Source of the DNA: JACCQS01 sp050999295
GTDB taxonomy: Bacteria; Actinomycetota; Actinomycetes; Mycobacteriales; Geodermatophilaceae
Direction: 5' to 3'
Length of the DNA stretch: 11,926 nucleotides
Assembly (NCBI GenBank): GCA_050999295.1
Contig: JBPCPI010000045.1
Location: forward strand, 1-11,926
The notes under the pieces: model-generated
What the model was told of the DNA's origin: nothing
What the model saw: the letters and a program-made list of their open reading frames with translations, nothing else
The model's database searches: none
Program-made: the position numbers and the translations under genes
Shown here: positions 10,421 to 11,926 of the stretch, in pieces
How the letters are laid out: every line of letters begins with the position of its first letter
Position numbering within the stretch: the stretch's first letter is position 1

Positions 10421-11413
10421 ATGACCGGGACGGCCACCCGACTCGTGATCCCAATGACTGTGCTGGCGCTGTGCAGTGCCTGCTCGGCAGCACCGGACCC
10501 AAGCGAAACAGCATCGGTGCCGGCTGCCTCGGGAACGGTCACGAGTTGCGCAGCCCCGAAAATCTCCCCCGCCCAGCCCACCAGCTTGGCGGGCGTCGAA
10601 AAGATCACCCTCGGGAGTGAGACGTACAGCGTTGAGCTCGGATTCGGGGCGGCGTGGGTCCAGATCAGGTCCCCTGCCCAGCTCGTGAAGGTCGAGCAAG
10701 CCACGGGCGAGGTCACGCTCTCGGTCACCGGTGGCGTCGGCTCGGAAGTCGGCCCAGACGCGATGTGGGTGTCGGTGGCCGGCCTGGAGCTGGTCAAGAT
10801 CGACCCGGTCAGCTGCGAAACGCTGCTCACCGTCCCTGCGGTCGGTGCTACTTATTTCGCACTGGGACTGGACTCGGTGTGGGTGCCCACCGAGAACGGA
10901 GACCTGCTGCGCCTCGACGAGGCCACCGGGGACCTGTTGGCGACCATCGAGACCAACACTGTTCTCAAGAACGTGGCCGTCGGCGACGACGCAGTCTGGG
11001 CCACCGCCAAGGACAACGACAGGGTGCTGCGCATCGACCCCGCAACCAACGCCGTGGTCGCCGAAATCCCTACCTTCGACAAGCCGCAGGATCTGGTCAT
11101 CGATGAGCACGGCGTCTGGGTCACCCATGACGCCGGGGCTGGCACCGTCACCCTCATTGACCCCGGCTCCAACACCGTCCTGACCACAGTCGACGGTGTT
11201 GGCACCGGCACCGGCATCGCCGCAGGTGGTGGATATATCTGGGTCAGCACCACCAACATCGGGATCACGCGAATCGATCCCCAGACCTACCAGACGACCC
11301 CGGTCATCGAGTTGCCGGGCGAAGCGAACTACGGCATCGCATACGGCGGCGACGAGCTGTGGGTGACCAGCAGGAGCGGCTGGATCTACCGCGTTCCCGT
11401 GCCCCCGTCCTGA
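10421..11413 (+). CDS. Lipoprotein with seven-bladed beta-propeller (YVTN/Vgb-like)
   Basis: The product is 330 residues from the ATG at 10421, 5 nt after GAGG. A short signal peptide with lipobox CSAC predicts acylation at Cys21 (Cys18 is a less likely alternative), so the mature protein would be tethered outside the membrane. After a Ser/Pro/Ala-rich linker, repeats of about 40 residues each carry a small-residue-W-V strand: GAAWVQ (W79), DAMWVSV (W116), DSVWVPT, DAVWATA, HGVWVTH, GYIWVST and DELWVTS. Several are followed by a (L/I)xxID-type strand such as RVLRIDPATN and TLIDPGSN. Seven repeats match a seven-bladed propeller of the YVTN/virginiamycin B lyase-like class. No catalytic residues are recognised, so a binding or scaffold role is more likely than lyase activity; this is an inference. 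Confidence 0.85.
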   Translation: MTGTATRLVIPMTVLALCSACSAAPDPSETASVPAASGTVTSCAAPKISPAQPTSLAGVEKITLGSETYSVELGFGAAWVQIRSPAQLVKVEQATGEVTLSVTGGVGSEVGPDAMWVSVAGLELVKIDPVSCETLLTVPAVGATYFALGLDSVWVPTENGDLLRLDEATGDLLATIETNTVLKNVAVGDDAVWATAKDNDRVLRIDPATNAVVAEIPTFDKPQDLVIDEHGVWVTHDAGAGTVTLIDPGSNTVLTTVDGVGTGTGIAAGGGYIWVSTTNIGITRIDPQTYQTTPVIELPGEANYGIAYGGDELWVTSRSGWIYRVPVPPS

Positions 11414-11434
11414 GGCAGACGACGAGACAGCACG

Positions 11435-11455
11435 CGGTCGCGCGACATAGGACCG
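11435..11455 (+). terminator. Weak terminator candidate after the propeller gene
   Basis: CGGTC (11435-11439) and GACCG (11451-11455) form a short stem with an 11-nt loop, followed by TTCTT, 21 nt after the stop codon. The stem is only 5 bp, so this is tentative. Confidence 0.25.
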
Positions 11456-11488
11456 TTCTTCAGGCGTTGCGCGCCAGCCACTGTCGTC

Positions 11489-11690
11489 TCAGCGCCCTTC
11501 GCGGCGCCGAATCCGTTTGTCGATGTTCGTCAGGGCGATGCCTGGAGCGCAAAAGGTGAGCGTGGTGAACAGCACCGCCAAGCCCTCGAAGGCCGCGCGC
11601 CGTAACCGACACTCGTCGGCAACGCCACGACCAGGTCGAGACAACGCGAGGACGGATACGGGGCAGCGATTGTCCCGCTCCGGCCGATCC
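11489..11690 (-). pseudogene. Possible frameshifted remnant of a membrane-protein gene
   Basis: The 409-bp stretch 11414-11822 has no intact recognisable gene. On the minus strand a frame ending at 11489 has coding-like third-position GC and reads AAFEGLAVLFTTLTFCAPGI followed by ALTNIDKRIRRREGR, a plausible membrane helix with a basic cytoplasmic end. Just upstream that frame loses coding character, while another minus frame becomes coding-like (CLDLVVALPTSVGYGA), with the switch near 11595-11605. This suggests a decayed gene with a frameshift. A short 87-codon frame from 11752 is the alternative reading. I cannot name the family. Confidence 0.25.
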
Positions 11691-11765
11691 GGAGCTCGAC
11701 GCTCTTCCCTCAGGCTGCTGACAACCGCGTGCCAGGCATCAGACCCATGCATCAGATCCCGATGA

Positions 11766-11816
11766 CTCCCGTTGAAATGTCGGGAGCGGGACGATGTCGG
11801 CTGGTCGATTTACATT
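11766..11816 (+). promoter_or_regulatory. Putative promoter region of the right-edge gene
   Basis: TACATT (11811-11816) fits the TANNNT -10 box and ends 6 nt before the ATG at 11823. No Shine-Dalgarno is present, which suggests leaderless transcription. Upstream, CTCCCG (11766-11771) and CGGGAG (11781-11786) form a 6-bp inverted repeat with a 9-nt spacer that could be an operator. No clear -35 box. Confidence 0.35.
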
Positions 11817-11822
11817 GGCCCG

Positions 11823-11926
11823 ATGAGCTCGCTCGGGTGGTTGCGCCGTCAGGCCGTCGGGTGGTCACTGCCCCGAACCGCCGGGACCCTGGCTTCGACG
11901 CTGTCGGACATGGAGTTCGTGCAGGC
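11823..11926 (+). CDS. Unidentified gene, N-terminal 34 codons only
   Basis: The frame opens at the ATG at 11823 and stays open to the window end. It begins MSSLGWLRRQAVGWSLPRTA and continues GTLASTLSDMEFVQA. The basic and hydrophobic start followed by a Ser/Thr/Leu-rich helix does not let me assign a family, and no signal-peptide cleavage site is clear. Support comes from high third-position GC and the well-placed TACATT upstream. The start could lie elsewhere, because too little of the protein is visible. Confidence 0.5.
   Translation, partial: MSSLGWLRRQAVGWSLPRTAGTLASTLSDMEFVQ

Noticed and set aside
9878..11128. 416-codon minus-strand frame that contains the VOC gene at its end
   Set aside because: Only the last 131 codons resemble a protein family, and a strong Shine-Dalgarno marks the GTG at 10273; the rest is antisense to the propeller lipoprotein.
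11418..11488. AGACGAC (11418) ... GTCGTCT (11482) inverted repeat after the propeller gene
   Set aside because: 7-bp arms separated by more than 50 nt with no supporting context; likely chance.

Overview
The window is GC-rich DNA with many GTG and TTG starts, leaderless-looking promoters and a rimP-nusA-ylxR-infB-DUF503-rbfA gene order. Together with an actinobacterial-type VLRF1 gene and a short NusA of S1-KH-KH architecture, this points to a member of the Actinomycetia (high-GC Gram-positives). I cannot name the genus; a Frankia/Nakamurella/Jatrophihabitans-like lineage is only a guess.

Layout. Positions 1-1630 hold three colinear minus-strand genes. In transcription order they are a Tat-exported, ferritin-like-related lipoprotein, a DUF4439 ferritin-like protein, and a VLRF1-family peptidyl-tRNA hydrolase cut off by the left window edge. 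From 1735 to 7615 a plus-strand translation and ribosome-biogenesis operon runs rimP - nusA - ylxR/rnpM - infB - DUF503 - rbfA. A DinF-type MATE exporter and an orphan larE follow on the same strand (7688-9858). A small minus-strand VOC-fold protein converges on larE. A divergent plus-strand lipoprotein with a predicted seven-bladed beta-propeller follows (10421-11413). A roughly 400-bp stretch without an intact gene comes next, and then the first 34 codons of an unidentified plus-strand gene that runs off the right edge.

How the genes relate. RimP and RbfA mature the 30S subunit, NusA acts in transcription elongation and termination, YlxR/RnpM binds RNA, and IF2 places initiator tRNA. VLRF1, transcribed divergently beside them, belongs to the eRF1/Vms1-like fold that cleaves peptidyl-tRNA during ribosome rescue. 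The usual actinobacterial nrnA (DHH phosphoesterase) and truB genes are absent where I would expect them after rbfA, so synteny breaks there.

Most unusual points. (1) A perfect 38-bp tandem duplication lies between rimP and nusA. Each unit carries a strong Shine-Dalgarno and a 13-codon mini-ORF. The stop of each frame overlaps the start of the next by the four bases ATGA, giving the chain rimP > mini-ORF1 > mini-ORF2 > nusA, and each Shine-Dalgarno can pair with an upstream TCTCC. (2) A 30-bp dispersed intergenic repeat (28 of 30 identical) occurs upstream of the VLRF1 gene and again after rbfA, where it forms one side of a 14-bp perfect hairpin. (3) An 18-bp perfect inverted repeat with nested pairing lies between infB and DUF503.
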